64,000 bases of DNA from Diphasiastrum complanatum (lineage: Eukaryota > Streptophyta > Lycopodiopsida > Lycopodiales > Lycopodiaceae), in contig CM055095.1 in the NCBI GenBank assembly GCA_029204225.1, forward strand, positions 36,171,078 through 36,235,077. Reading direction: 5' to 3'. The notes under the pieces were generated by a model. It did not search any database. It worked only from the letters and a program-made list of their open reading frames with translations, and had not been told where the DNA came from. Below are positions 12,601 to 22,311 of the stretch, piece by piece; the stretch's first letter is position 1; each line of letters opens with the position of its first letter. Both the position numbers and the translations under genes were made by a program.

Positions 12601-13378
12601 GTGCTTATTTTATTTCTCATGAGGAGCTGAAGAATGTATATGATGCACTCAACTCGAAGGAATGGTACCTTGCCATGAAGGAGGAATATGATGTTTTGAT
12701 GGCCAATAAGACATGGGAGCTTGTGGATCTTCCATCCAACAAGCACACCATTGGTTGCAAGTGGGTTTTTCGAGTCAAGTATAATCAAGTACAACGCTAG
12801 GCTTTGTGCTAAAGGTTTTGCTCAAGTTTATGGACTTGATTATGAGGAGACCTTTGTCCCAATTGCAAAGATGGTATCAATTAGAATCATAATTTCTCTT
12901 GTTTGTTTTTTCAATTGGCAAGTTCTTCAACGAGATGTCTCTAATGCATTTCTAAATGGGTATCTAGAAGAAGAGATTTATATGGATCAGCCTATTGGGT
13001 TCATCCATGATAAAGAAAAAGTTTGCTTGCTCTTCAAAAGTTTATATAGATTGAAGCAAGCTCCAAGGTCATGGTATTCTTGACTTAACACCTTTCTTGA
13101 GTCACTAGGATTTAATCTTAGTAAGTATGATCCTTCCTTATATGTCAAGTTTTTTGATAAAGATATTGTCATTCTTCTTATTTATGTTGATGATATCATT
13201 CTGACAGGAAGTAGTATCAAGTTAGTTGAGGAAACCAAGATTGCACTTGGAAAAGAGTTCAAGATGCAAGATCTTGGAAAAATTCACTATATTCTAGGAT
13301 TAGAGATTGACTTTCTTAAAGATAAAGCTTTTGTATGTCAATCCAAGTATGCTCTTTCAATGTTTAAGAAGTTCATTT
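12601..13378 (+). pseudogene. Copia-1 reverse transcriptase, truncated before RNase H
   Basis: RT_2-type domain: NKTWELVDLP, KWVFRVKYN, then a small deletion/frameshift near 12785, ARLCAKGFAQ, GLDYEETF, the DVSNAFLNGYLEEEIYM block and LKQAPRSWY followed by a stop at about 13081. In the next stretch the catalytic box IYVDDIIL is intact near 13181-13205. The sequence ends abruptly after QSKYALSM near 13378; the RNase H domain and 3' LTR are missing and unrelated DNA follows. Confidence 0.8.
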
Positions 13379-13680
13379 TTTAATGGTTTCTTGTGGGCTT
13401 TTTTGAGATTTCTTCAAATCTGAGTGGATATAACCTTCCCTTCCTACAGTAGCTATATCTAGACCATATATAGGTAATATAAGGTCTACGAGAGTTCTTG
13501 ATGGAAAAAATTTTCAGGATCTTGAAAAAACTCAATTTTTGGGCACTTTTTGACAATTTTTCTAAGATATTTCTAAATTTGTTCATTGGATCTTCACAAA
13601 AATTTCACAGTAGCAAGATCTAGGTTAGATCTCAAAAAATCATGATAAGATTCTCTGCAACATTATGACAAAAACGGTGG
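13379..13680. other. Unassigned AT-rich spacer
   Basis: About 300 bp between the truncation point of Copia-1 and a Gypsy integrase fragment. The words TTTTTGAGATTTCTTC and TCTCAAAAAATC recur loosely. I see no gene, LTR end or primer site. Confidence 0.3.
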
Positions 13681-13689
13681 AAGCAAGTC

Positions 13690-14170
13690 GTTCTGATTAG
13701 GAACATAAACTGCATGCAGCATTATGGGCATTCAAAACAGCTTACAAAGGCAGTACGAATCAAACACCATTCCAGCTTGTCTATGGTCAAGATGAAATTA
13801 TGTCGATTGAATTCTTGATATCATCCTTACGCATAGCAACAATGGAATGATTGGATGACGCAAAATCCTTACAAATGCATCATGAGGCTTTACAAAAACT
13901 TTGTGAAACCAGATTGATGGCAGTTCATGCATTAGCAGCAGAGAAAGCTCGCCGTAAGGCATGGCACGATCGCCGATTACACAAAAAAAATCTGAAGGAA
14001 GGAGATCTAGCATTAATATATAAGACAAAATTGATCAAAGGCAAGTTGAAGTTTACAGGTGAAGGACTGTACAAGGTGAAAGAAATATTGAGCTATGGAG
14101 CAGTTATTTTAGAAGACTTGGATGAAAAATGTTTTGATACTCTGGTAAATGGCAGCTGACTACGCAAGTT
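13690..14170 (+). pseudogene. Gypsy integrase C-terminal fragment
   Basis: Reads HAALWAFKTAYKGSTNQTPF and LVYGQDEIM, the conserved region just after the integrase core. A stop near 13848 follows, then the helical ETRLMAVHALAAEKARRKAWHD-type block, an H-D-R-R stretch, and the LKEGDLALIYKTK beta-barrel-like tail ending near 14157. The catalytic D-D-E core is absent, so this is only the C-terminal domain of a Ty3-type integrase. Confidence 0.75.
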
Positions 14171-15180
14171 TTGGCAGCCAGTTCAGCCAATTCAGCCAGC
14201 ATAATCCAACACCTGGTCATTTTTATCTTTGAACAATTTCTTTATTGATTTTATTTTTTTGAAAAAAAAAAAAAGAATGATGAGCAAAAGTAAAAAAAAG
14301 TCATCAAATCAGAAAAAAGTTGAAGGAAAGTATCTTCAAGAATCAATTTTTTATAAAAAAAAAATGACTTAGAAAATCACTTTTTGAGTCATTTCTTGTA
14401 CATACAGTTTTAGAAACCTTCGTCGAGTTGCTAGATCATACATCCACCTCATATTTACTCACATTGAGTTGGGCGAAGGTTCTCCAGGAGAGTTACTACT
14501 TGTTTTGAAGTCAGATGAATGTTCAGTAGTTTACCATTTTGGGAACCTTTGTTGAGCACTTACAGTCTTTATTAACCTTCACCGACTTGACAGATGGATT
14601 CAGAATGCCAAAATTAGATTGGACATAGGTTCATATTTTGAAACTTTTGCTTATCTACAGTACCTAGGTGAAGGATGTTCTTAGGTGAATGATGAACCTT
14701 CGCCAGATCTTCAGAATCTTCGTCGGATCACTTCAAATATTCAAAAACCTCGCTGAGATTTCTGGAAGCTATTTTCATAGTATTGAGCATGCCTACAAGT
14801 TTTGTCTAATATTGAGCAACCAAACTAGTACTTTGTGTGAAGTTTTTAGCACGTTTGAACTTCACCACACACCCTATAGGATCTTACTGAGGTGTTGTGA
14901 TTGCACAAGATTGATCAATGAACATTATACTTGAAAAATCTAAGGCAAGAGCACAATGGCATACATCGGACTGAAAAAACTAACTTCTCACTATGAGGAA
15001 TGAATGTCAAAAATAATTCCAAGTGCTCATTCTGGAAAAACCAGGCTGCTCTCGGGTAGAGAGAGAAAATCAATGAAAGATAGTTCGAGTAGAGAGAGAA
15101 TGAGTCCAAATTACCAAAATCTCATTATTCACAATATGGCAAAACATGCCAAGATTTCGCTACATGAGAGAGACTCAAAT
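14171..15180 (+). other. Element 3' region with repeated CCTTCGYCGA words
   Basis: No gene seen. From 14400 to 14780 variants of ACCTTCGTCGA or GGCGAAGGTT recur about eight times on both strands (for example near 14417, 14475, 14547, 14577, 14697 and 14717). Because it follows a Gypsy integrase end on the same strand, it probably belongs to that element's 3' untranslated or LTR region. 14800-15180 shows nothing recognisable. Confidence 0.35.
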
Positions 15181-15185
15181 TCCTA

Positions 15186-15390
15186 CAGTGGAGTTGCATG
15201 GAAAGTCCACTTAACTGAGCTAATTCACCTACCAAAGATCCACATGTGTAACTGCATGCATGGATATTGCATGTACTGCATGTCAACTCATAAATCTGTC
15301 TAGACATGTGTAGATCATAGAAACCACTTTGCATGTTACTTGCATGCATACAGAAAGACATTGCATGCTATCTAATGTTGCATGTCATCA
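15186..15390. repeat. Cluster of TGCATG (RY-like) words
   Basis: TGCATG occurs about nine times in roughly 200 bp (for example around 15193, 15254-15285, 15331-15348, 15361 and 15378), some as the palindrome TGCATGCA. No linked reading frame. Confidence 0.6.
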
Positions 15391-15504
15391 AAATTAAATC
15401 CACTTAACTCAAACTCGACCTATTCTAAAAGTTATGTGCTCAATTCACATATCTTTTATGTACAACATGAATTACAATGGAAATAACCATCACAAGAACA
15501 CATA

Positions 15505-15665
15505 TAGCAAATATCCACGCAAATATCCATGCACAATACAAAGGAGGACGCGCGGGCAAAAAAAAATTCGCGTGGATATAGCCGTGGATTGGCGTGGATA
15601 TACGCGTGGATACAAGTGCGCAGATTATCCACGTGTGGATATCCATTGTCAATTCGTGGGTGCTT
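15505..15665. repeat. Inverted cluster of GTGGATA / TATCCAC words
   Basis: At least eight copies of GTGGATA or its complement lie in about 140 bp, several preceded by CGC. One pair forms TATCCAC-GT-GTGGATA with a CACGTG core. The local GC content is higher than the surroundings. Overlapping frames on both strands are by-products of the repeat. Confidence 0.6.
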
Positions 15666-15931
15666 GTCAAAAGATATTTGTGAGACCATATACAAACTAT
15701 CAATCAATGTCAGGTATTTACATGTACTTGGTGCATTTTTTTTATTTAGTATTTATTGATTGGAAATTCAAATAGACATAAAATGGATTGAATATGTTGC
15801 AGATGGATGTGTTCAAAAGAAATCCGTGAGTTGGATCTTTGCAAGAGACCATACTTGATAAAAATTAAACAATCATCAACTTGTAATTGCTTCTCTCTTT
15901 CTTGTTTTTGAGCCTTGATGGTTGCACTTGG

Positions 15932-15943
15932 GCTTTGATACCA
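15932..15943 (-). promoter_or_regulatory. Retroelement primer-binding site (variant)
   Basis: GCTTTGATACCA on + is TGGTATCAAAGC on -, a one-base variant of the initiator tRNA-Met primer site, followed at 15944 by TG, which would be the end of a - strand 5' LTR. The LTR would run right from 15944 to an undetermined end before about 16480. Confidence 0.5.
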
Positions 15944-16460
15944 TGTTGAAATCAAAGGTTATGAACCTCATTTGGATACTAAAACCTTGAAAAAACATCA
16001 ATGGTTTCACTTATATCTAATAGATAGAAAACTAACACACAATTCAATCTATTTTGCATCTAATTGGCAAGAGCTTTTGAACACCACAATAAAACTAGAA
16101 ATAATTGATCTTCACATCTGGTCACACACGTGGAAAGTATAATACTTTGTTCAGATTCAGATCTATTCATTAGACACAAAAAATATCACATTCATCATTC
16201 ATCAATACCTCATTAAAGAGCAAACTTGCCAAAATCACCACCTCTTGATAATCTCTCGAAGTATGTACAAAATGAGCTCTCAATCCATATCAAATGATCT
16301 CGGATATGAGATTAGGTAGAGTGCCATTAGGGTAGACCCTAAACCCCTGGCTCTCAAAGCCTTAGATCATGCATAATTACCCTCTTGGTAGCTCGAGTCA
16401 ACTGTCTTATAAAAGTAGGTGGCCGCCCTCATAAAAAATCCCAATCATCTAAGAACACCA
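15944..16460 (-). mobile_element. Probable 5' LTR fragment (minus orientation)
   Basis: Non-coding DNA directly abutting a tRNA-Met-like primer site. The TG at 15944 fits the terminal CA of an LTR read on the - strand. No partner LTR or gag was found; only about 190 bp of possible leader lies to the left. Confidence 0.35.
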
Positions 16461-16461
16461 A

Positions 16462-16665
16462 GATATAATTCACTTTAGAAAAATGTTTATTTAACTAATT
16501 CCATTTCATTATGAACATGCAAAAAAAAAAAAATCTCATCATAATATAATTCACTTTAGAAAAAAATATACATATAGCCTAATCATAACATAATTCACTT
16601 TAGAAATATATTTATTTAACTAATTTCATATCATTATAAACATGCAAAAAACAAAAAAACAAAAA
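16462..16665. repeat. AT-rich tandem repeat, about 60-125 bp units
   Basis: The words ATAATTCACTTTAGAAA, TTTATTTAACTAATT and AACATGCAAAAAA recur two to three times (for example near 16468, 16549 and 16590), giving an imperfect tandem array with poly-A linkers. Confidence 0.6.
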
Positions 16666-16669
16666 TACG

Positions 16670-17720
16670 TGGGCATCTCTCTGCCGAATTCACATATTTT
16701 GTGAATTTATCGAGTGTTTTAGATTTATTCTGAATGAAGTGCACTCTGGCAAACTTATTGTAATCATCAATGAAGGTGATGAAATATCTTGATCCTCCTA
16801 CTGAGATCACATTGAATGGTCCAGATGTCAGAGTGCACCAGCTGCAGAATCTTTGTTGTTCTGTAGGAGTCTTTGACAAATGGTGTCCGTGACATCTTGC
16901 CTTTCAAGCATGCATCACAGGTGGTCGAACTGGTTGCATTCGAGATGCTGACCCCTGCTATTGCTCCATGATGACTTGCCTAGTACAATGTCATCGAATT
17001 CATGTGACAGAGTCTTCTGTGCCACAGAGTGTCTGGCGAGTCATCGTGAGTCTGATGCATTTGATCTTCAGGTAGGCATACCTTCAGGTGATACATGTTG
17101 CCTTTCCTTCTTCCTTGAGCTCTGAGAGTGCTCGTGCTGGCGTCGATCACGTTGCATGTTTTGTTTGAAAATGTCACACGCATCCCTGCATCTGCTATTC
17201 TTGCTACAGATGGCAAGTCCTGTTGCAGAGTTGGCATGAATAGAACGTCTTCGAGTCGTTTGTCTTTGCCGTTGGTGTTCAGCCAGAGTGAACATATACT
17301 GTTCACTTGATGGCTTTATCCATCTCCAAGAACTATAAATCTTGAGGGATCTGCACTTCTGAAATCAGACATGATCTGTCTGGACGTCATGAAGTGTGAG
17401 GTGGCTCCCGAATCTAGGATTACCTCATGTGTGGCAGATGTAGATGCTGCACACAGGTCTTCACAGATATAGGCAGTCGAACAATTTCTGTTCGCTCTTT
17501 GTTCGCCCATCTTTGAGCTCTCGGGCTCCTCGACATAGGAACAACTATTGTTGTTCTCCTGTTTGCTCTGTGTAGATCTGCTTCTTGGGTTCTGTCGGCA
17601 GTCCATGCCTGCATGACCCTTCTTGTGGCAATGGATACACTCAATCTTGGGATTGAGCTAGCAGGTATCCACAGTGTGCCCATCTCTTTTGCATCTTGTG
17701 CAGGTCTTCTTATCGCCATC
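16670..17720 (-). pseudogene. Copia-2 nucleocapsid, protease and integrase start
   Basis: On the - strand from 17720: two consecutive knuckles, CTRCKRDGHTVDTC and CIHCHKKGHAGMDC (both CX2CX4HX4C), split by one stop. The protease follows with an intact VILDSGATSHFM near 17425. Next comes the protease-integrase linker (VLGDG then a stop near 17311), the TLWHRRLCHMN pre-integrase block near 17000-17035, a CDACLKGKMSRTPF finger near 16890, and the first integrase strand FITFIDDYNKFARVHFI near 16760. It is cut near 16670; RT and RNase H are missing. A related 3' half of the same family lies at 47518-49337. Confidence 0.8.
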
Positions 17721-17777
17721 TTGTCGTTTCAAACTACCTTTCGTCTTCCAGTTGCTCTTGCTGGTCCCCTCTACTTG

Positions 17778-18464
17778 CTAGTTGCAATCCTGTCTTTGGC
17801 TAGACTCCCTCTTAGGCTTAGATTGGTTCTTCAACCTTTCTTTGTTGCCGTAGAGTGCATGGTCAGAGCCATCTTTGTGATCAATATGCTCTCTAGCCTC
17901 GACCTCCTCTCGAATCTCGACAATCACCTTTTCGAGGTTCATCGTTGGATCTTTCACGAGCAGGGTCCGTGTCGTCTGGAATGATTTGGGCAATGCTCTC
18001 AACAAGTATGTCAGCTGCTTCTCAGCTGAGACTGTATTTTCTGCTCTTGAGTTGTGTAGTGACAAGAATAGATCCTTCATCTTCCTCATGAATGATGTAA
18101 GGTCCTTTCCGTCCCACTGCAGGTTTGTCAGTTGATCTTTGAGCATCATTATCTGACTTCTTGATTTCGTCTGAAATCTGGTCAGCAGTGCATCCCACAT
18201 CTCCTTGGCATTGGAGAGTGTTGCGAGATCAAGTGTAAGGCTATCTTCGATGGAAGATGATAGCAAGGCTACTGCCTTGTCGTTTTTCTCCCTCCATTCG
18301 TTTTTCTCCTTTGTCGTAGGCATTTCTTCTGTGCCATCTACCCAGGGGAAGAGTCCTTCGCCCTTGAGTATTAATGATGTCTTAACTTTCCAGGCTAGAA
18401 AGTTAGATCCTGAAGAATCGAGAATGGTGTAGATCTTGCTTTGCATGCTACTGATTGAAGCCAT
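17778..18464 (-). CDS. Copia-2 Gag
   Basis: An uninterrupted 228-residue Gag from an ATG at 18464. It opens MASISSMQSKIYTILDSSGS, then LAWKVKTSLIL, AKEMWDALLTRFQ, a long helical middle and a basic C-terminus (SKPKRESSQ), ending just before the zinc-knuckle region, which is in another frame. Gag forms the capsid that packages element RNA. The 5' LTR lies upstream at 18764-19543. The open frame shows modest decay, but the element is truncated downstream, so autonomous movement is not expected. Confidence 0.8.
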   Translation of the reverse strand: MASISSMQSKIYTILDSSGSNFLAWKVKTSLILKGEGLFPWVDGTEEMPTTKEKNEWREKNDKAVALLSSSIEDSLTLDLATLSNAKEMWDALLTRFQTKSRSQIMMLKDQLTNLQWDGKDLTSFMRKMKDLFLSLHNSRAENTVSAEKQLTYLLRALPKSFQTTRTLLVKDPTMNLEKVIVEIREEVEAREHIDHKDGSDHALYGNKERLKNQSKPKRESSQRQDCN

Positions 18465-18763
18465 TGCTTCCTGCTATCTGGTTCTTGTTGATGCTGTCTA
18501 GACACTATTGTGACTCTCTCTCTCAACCTCTCTAAAGACCCGGATGGATTTCAGATGCGATTGCTGGACACTCCAAGTTGAATCGCTCTCACAATCCTCC
18601 AGAGTGTAGTCAGTTACTATTGATCTACGTTTAGACAATTTAATATAACATTCAACAGACTTCAAGCATAGTGCGAAAATTAAGATTAAACAAGAACAAA
18701 CTCAGACAGAATAAATCAGCATAAGCATTCAGCATATGAGATCATGCACTCTGGGTAGTAATC
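18465..18763 (-). other. Copia-2 untranslated leader
   Basis: Between the LTR end (18764) and the Gag start (18464). No canonical TGGTATCAGAGC is present; the sequence next to the LTR reads GATTACTACCCAGAG on the - strand, so a different primer may be used or the site has decayed. Confidence 0.45.
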
Positions 18764-19543
18764 TGTATTGATTCTTCTTGATTTTTTCAAGGTGCACTGC
18801 ATGCGGATTCATGCAGTGCGCTGGCGTGAGAGGGATGAACTTCTCTCACAGATGATTGTCTCGCTCTACTAGCGGACCATGGATCTTCTGATTCTAGACA
18901 GAATGTCTTCTCGCACGCAGGGGGAGCTTCTGTGTGTGTTCCATCTTGATTGCTTCACTAGCATCAGACTTCTTCACATCTGTGTGTGTGTGTGTTCTTC
19001 TGAATCACACTTTTGAATGTATGACACTACTTCGTGTTTTTCACACTGAATATTGTTCTGCTCTATTCTGATACATATTAAGTATCATTCAATAAGTACA
19101 GTCTCTCTAAGTAAATCTAGGATTAGAATGATTAACCATCTGTAACTAATCATAGAATTACAAGAGTGGCAGTTTAGCCACGACCTAGGAGAATCCATTG
19201 ATGCTATGTCTTCAGGTCAGATCCCTATACTTCTGTGTACTAGAGCGGTCTCTGGTGGTACTCCCTGGAGCGTGAGGATTGGACGGGTTTCGTTTGCACC
19301 GTTGGTTTCGTTTACCTCACCCCTTCGCGGTCTGCGGTCCTGGAGGTGAGTTTGCGATCCTCGAACAATTGTTCGTGTTCGCGAATTGTTGGTCTTCGTT
19401 ACCGTTGACCATTCATGTTCGCGACACTCTTCGTGGTTCGTGTTCACGACACCCTTCGAGGTTAGTATCTCCATATGTTCGTCTTTGCGAAGATCTTCGT
19501 CAGTCGAGGGGCTGAAAGCTAGCAAAGCTTTGTACTCAGTTCA
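18764..19543 (-). mobile_element. Copia-2 5' LTR (about 780 bp)
   Basis: On the - strand it runs from TGAACTGAGTACAAAGC at 19543 to AATCAATACA at 18764. It is recognisably the same LTR as 49338-50082 (+) and 42860-43527 (+). Shared blocks are GCTTTGCTAGCTTT, CTCGACTGACGAAGATCTTCG, TAGGTCGTGGCTAA and TCTAATCCTAGATTTACTTAG. The R/U5 end carries a perfect 10-bp stem (GCACTGCATG / CATGCAGTGC) at 18794-18819. Confidence 0.78.
18794..18819. repeat. Perfect LTR hairpin
   Basis: GCACTGCATG, six-base loop CGGATT, CATGCAGTGC. The same stem with a different loop occurs at 43478-43503, and the left arm alone at 50073-50082. Confidence 0.9.
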
Positions 19544-19875
19544 AACATTTTCTATAATCAAATTTTGTCTTCCAAACCAGTGCCAAAAATTGTTGATTGA
19601 ATTGTTTTTTACAGATCTAGTTTGTTTAAGAGATTCAAATGAATTCTCGTAGAATCTTGTAATACTATCAACACAAGCAATTTTGAATTTACTCCAAAGC
19701 TTTGTATTCGGATGTGCTTGAGTATCCCACCATGCTCGTAGTCCTTGAAAGCACAATAAAGCAAAGTAGATTTTATTCTCTTTAGAATAGTGGTGAGGAC
19801 GAAAGTGGATCTCCAATTTAGTTAACCAATTGTCCCACTTAAAATTCAGAGTCCTCGAAGAATAAAGTGGTTTTG
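19544..19875 (-). pseudogene. Gypsy gag fragment
   Basis: On the - strand from about 19875: WDNWLTKLEIHFRPHHYS, then the LLCFQGLRAWWDTQ core and LWSKFKIACVDSITRFY, a recognisable Ty3-type capsid core (helix, WW, then a W..F...F pattern). It is open for about 90 codons but bounded by unrelated DNA on the left (the Copia-2 LTR at 19543) and by low-complexity sequence on the right. Confidence 0.65.
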
Positions 19876-20695
19876 AATGGAAAGTTTAATAAATCAAAAT
19901 GAAGTAGTAGTTGTGTTTAAATTGTCAACACGAGCAATTTTGCTTTTTACAGCGTCGAATTCCGAGCTCAAACGAAAAAATTATGTAGCTTCGAAAATAA
20001 CTAATGAAAACACGTAAAATCTGACTCAAGAAAGAGGTTCTTAAAACAAATAATAGGAAATTAATAATTACAAAATTTTAATAACTTTTTGATATTCGTC
20101 TTGTCGTTCTAATCACTTTTCGTCTTTACTCCACTACAATCCGAACTCACACTAAGAAGTTATGTAGAGTAAAATGTGTTATATACAACTCAGAAAGAGG
20201 GGGGGGGGGGGTAATTAATTTTTTTTTTTTACAAATTGAAATGCATAAATCTTTGAATTCCTTGAAACATTTTTGTGCTCGTAGAAGAATAGAAAGAACC
20301 GTCAAAAAATCAAAAACTGTCAGCAATTTTTTTTTCTCGATTACACGGACTAACCGTGGGGGTTCTCGTAAAACAAAAGAACTGTAATAAAATTGAAAGG
20401 AAGCCGAGAATACACATTTCTGGGTGTCGTATGGTCTGTATCATGGACACTTAAAAAAAAAAAAAACTGAGGGGTAATCACGCCCCCCCCCCTCCTCTGC
20501 CCCTCTTCCCTAGGGGCCTGCGTGTTCACCAAAAAGATCTTTAGGAATATTCCTCAGGAATATTTCCCAAAATGTTCTATTTCCTTACTATCATTCTCTC
20601 AACCCAGAAAACAAAAAAAATGGGGGGCGGCGAGAAATGAGGGGAAGAAGGGAGGGGGGGGGGGAAAGGGGAGGCGAATAATGAGGGAAAAGGGG
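19876..20695. other. Low-complexity non-coding DNA with homopolymer runs
   Basis: Contains a G11 and T11 run near 20190-20230, poly-A at 20452-20465, C-runs at 20482-20492 and G-runs at 20650-20665. No supported gene; overlapping frames are of low complexity. Confidence 0.5.
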
Positions 20696-20945
20696 GCCGA
20701 GTAACGTTACTTTTAGAAATATTTTTTTTTCAGAAATAGTAGACGTGAGAAATAGAGCGAATAATGAACTTGTTATTTTTAGAAAGTTTCCAAAAATAGT
20801 AGGCACGAGAAATAAGAGAAATAATAGACTTTCTATTTTTAGAAACTTTTCGAAAATAGTAAGCACGAGCTATAGGCCGAGCAATAGATTTTTAGAAAGT
20901 TTCCAAAAATAGTATGAGCGAGTAATAACCTGCTAAAAATAAAAA
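20696..20945 (-). repeat. Repeated AATAGTAGGCACGAGAAATA-like leader
   Basis: Units of about 65 bp with TTTTTAGAAA, TTTCCAAAAATAGTA and GCACGAG or GCGAG recur four times. The layout (repeat array, then leader, then a tRNA-Met primer site at 21321) parallels 1430-2364 and fits a Gypsy leader read on the - strand. Confidence 0.55.
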
Positions 20946-21320
20946 TTAAAAAAAAACACTAAAACTTCATTCTGAAGGCCACGAAAAAATTCTACAAAGA
21001 AATACTTCTTCAAAAATAAAAAAATGAAGTGCTTCTCTCTCACTTGTAAATTTTTTTTTTTCAAAATTATGGAAAAGTGCAATAACTTTTGAGTCTCTTA
21101 CCCAAATGGCTTGCAAATTGGTGCAAATGAAAGCTAAAACAAAGCTCTACAAAGCTATTGAATGAAATTAGAAATAAAAAACTAAATTGAATGCTGAAAA
21201 TTGGTATGAGCAGACCTGAAAATTTCAAACTTAAAAATTAGCAAAAAGAAAACTACAAATGCAATAAACTTATCAAATCTAATGAAATTCACATGGAACC
21301 ATCATGGATTTAGGATCTAT
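20946..21320 (-). other. Retroelement leader, non-coding
   Basis: AT-rich sequence immediately 5' (on the - strand, 3') of the primer site at 21321-21332. No gene. Confidence 0.4.
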
Positions 21321-21332
21321 GCTCTGATACCA
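21321..21332 (-). promoter_or_regulatory. Primer-binding site (initiator tRNA-Met)
   Basis: GCTCTGATACCA, which is TGGTATCAGAGC on the - strand, separated by five bases from a TG at 21338 that begins TGTCATGTGCC. Confidence 0.75.
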
Positions 21333-21337
21333 AGAAA

Positions 21338-21895
21338 TGTCATGTGCCAAATCTCAGAAAATAGCAATTACAATGGAAGTAAAGCTAAGAGCAAGAAAAG
21401 TACAAAGCATTCAAGATAGCATATCCATAGAAAGATAGAAACACAAAGATCTTCATAGAATCACAATAGGAATGAAAAGAAGAGTACAAAGCAATGTAAA
21501 TGAGCATGAATTCATGTGGATAGGGCACATGAGACCTAGCATTGGAAATCCCTATGGCTCACATCCATAGGGAAGCTAGAAGCTCTCACTTGCAAATGAG
21601 CCAAAAGATTCACAGAATGATGTCTCTTGCCTAGTTATAGACAATGATCTCACTTAACTTAACTATCTTGAGGGATAGTTAGCCCTTGTTAAGTATTATT
21701 TAAAGTAAACTGGGCCTTTGTTGGCCTATTATCCTTATTAATTACTTTGGAGGGCCTAAAGAGAGAACCGCCTTGTTTTTAAGGCTAATAGCTCCTTTTG
21801 GGCCTACAAAGCTTACATTGGATATTATCTTGCATGTATAAGCATGGATGTACTAATAGTACATGACAAAAACTTACTATTTTTGGCCACCATCA
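21338..21895 (-). mobile_element. Probable 5' LTR of a - strand Gypsy
   Basis: About 560 bp of non-coding DNA bounded on the left by a primer site (21321-21332) and on the right by a second, independent primer site (21897-21908). The terminal dinucleotides (TG at 21338, CA at 21894-21895) fit. Its element would include the leader at 20696-21320 and the gag fragment at 19544-19875. Confidence 0.5.
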
Positions 21896-21896
21896 A

Positions 21897-21908
21897 GCTC
21901 TGATACCA
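21897..21908 (-). promoter_or_regulatory. Second primer-binding site (initiator tRNA-Met)
   Basis: GCTCTGATACCA followed directly by TGTGAAATTTTAAG at 21909. A very similar junction occurs at 39168-39180 (Copia-4). It lies one base from the end of the preceding LTR, so one element probably landed at the primer site of another. Confidence 0.7.
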
Positions 21909-22311
21909 TGTGAAATTTTAAGATCTAATGATGATCCTAACTGAATCTAGTCCAATAACAATCGCACAACAAATCACCTATCAAATTGTTAGACAATTTC
22001 TACACAATCTCTCTAGTTTGATCAAGATCACTCTACCAAAATGAGATAGAATCAAAAGCTATTCAACACATGTTTAGATTTGATCCTATTATTTGCAAAT
22101 AGGCCATACATAAGCAATATTACATTTAATTCCTTTCTCCAATAGAGATTGGAGAACATAAAATGTAGAAGAGAACCAAAGATGAGATGATAGTATTGCC
22201 TCCAAAGCTTTGGTTTTGTCAAATTTTTCCATCACATAGAACATTCTTGAATGGAGTTATTAAATTTGCATGTCCCAGCCTAAGGTCTATGAACTAAAAG
22301 ACAAGTAACAC
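21909..22311 (-). mobile_element. Likely LTR next to the second primer site
   Basis: Non-coding DNA beginning TGTGAAATTTTAAGATC, similar in style to the end of the Copia-4 LTR. The right-hand boundary is not visible; a + strand Copia remnant starts around 22312. Confidence 0.35.

Noticed and set aside
15640-15660. TTATCCAC words resembling bacterial DnaA boxes
   Set aside because: The window is plant nuclear DNA; the words are part of the GTGGATA repeat cluster, and no replication gene is present.
17613-17984. A hydrophobic 123-codon frame on the + strand resembling a membrane protein
   Set aside because: Antisense shadow of the Copia-2 Gag and knuckle region; no independent motif.
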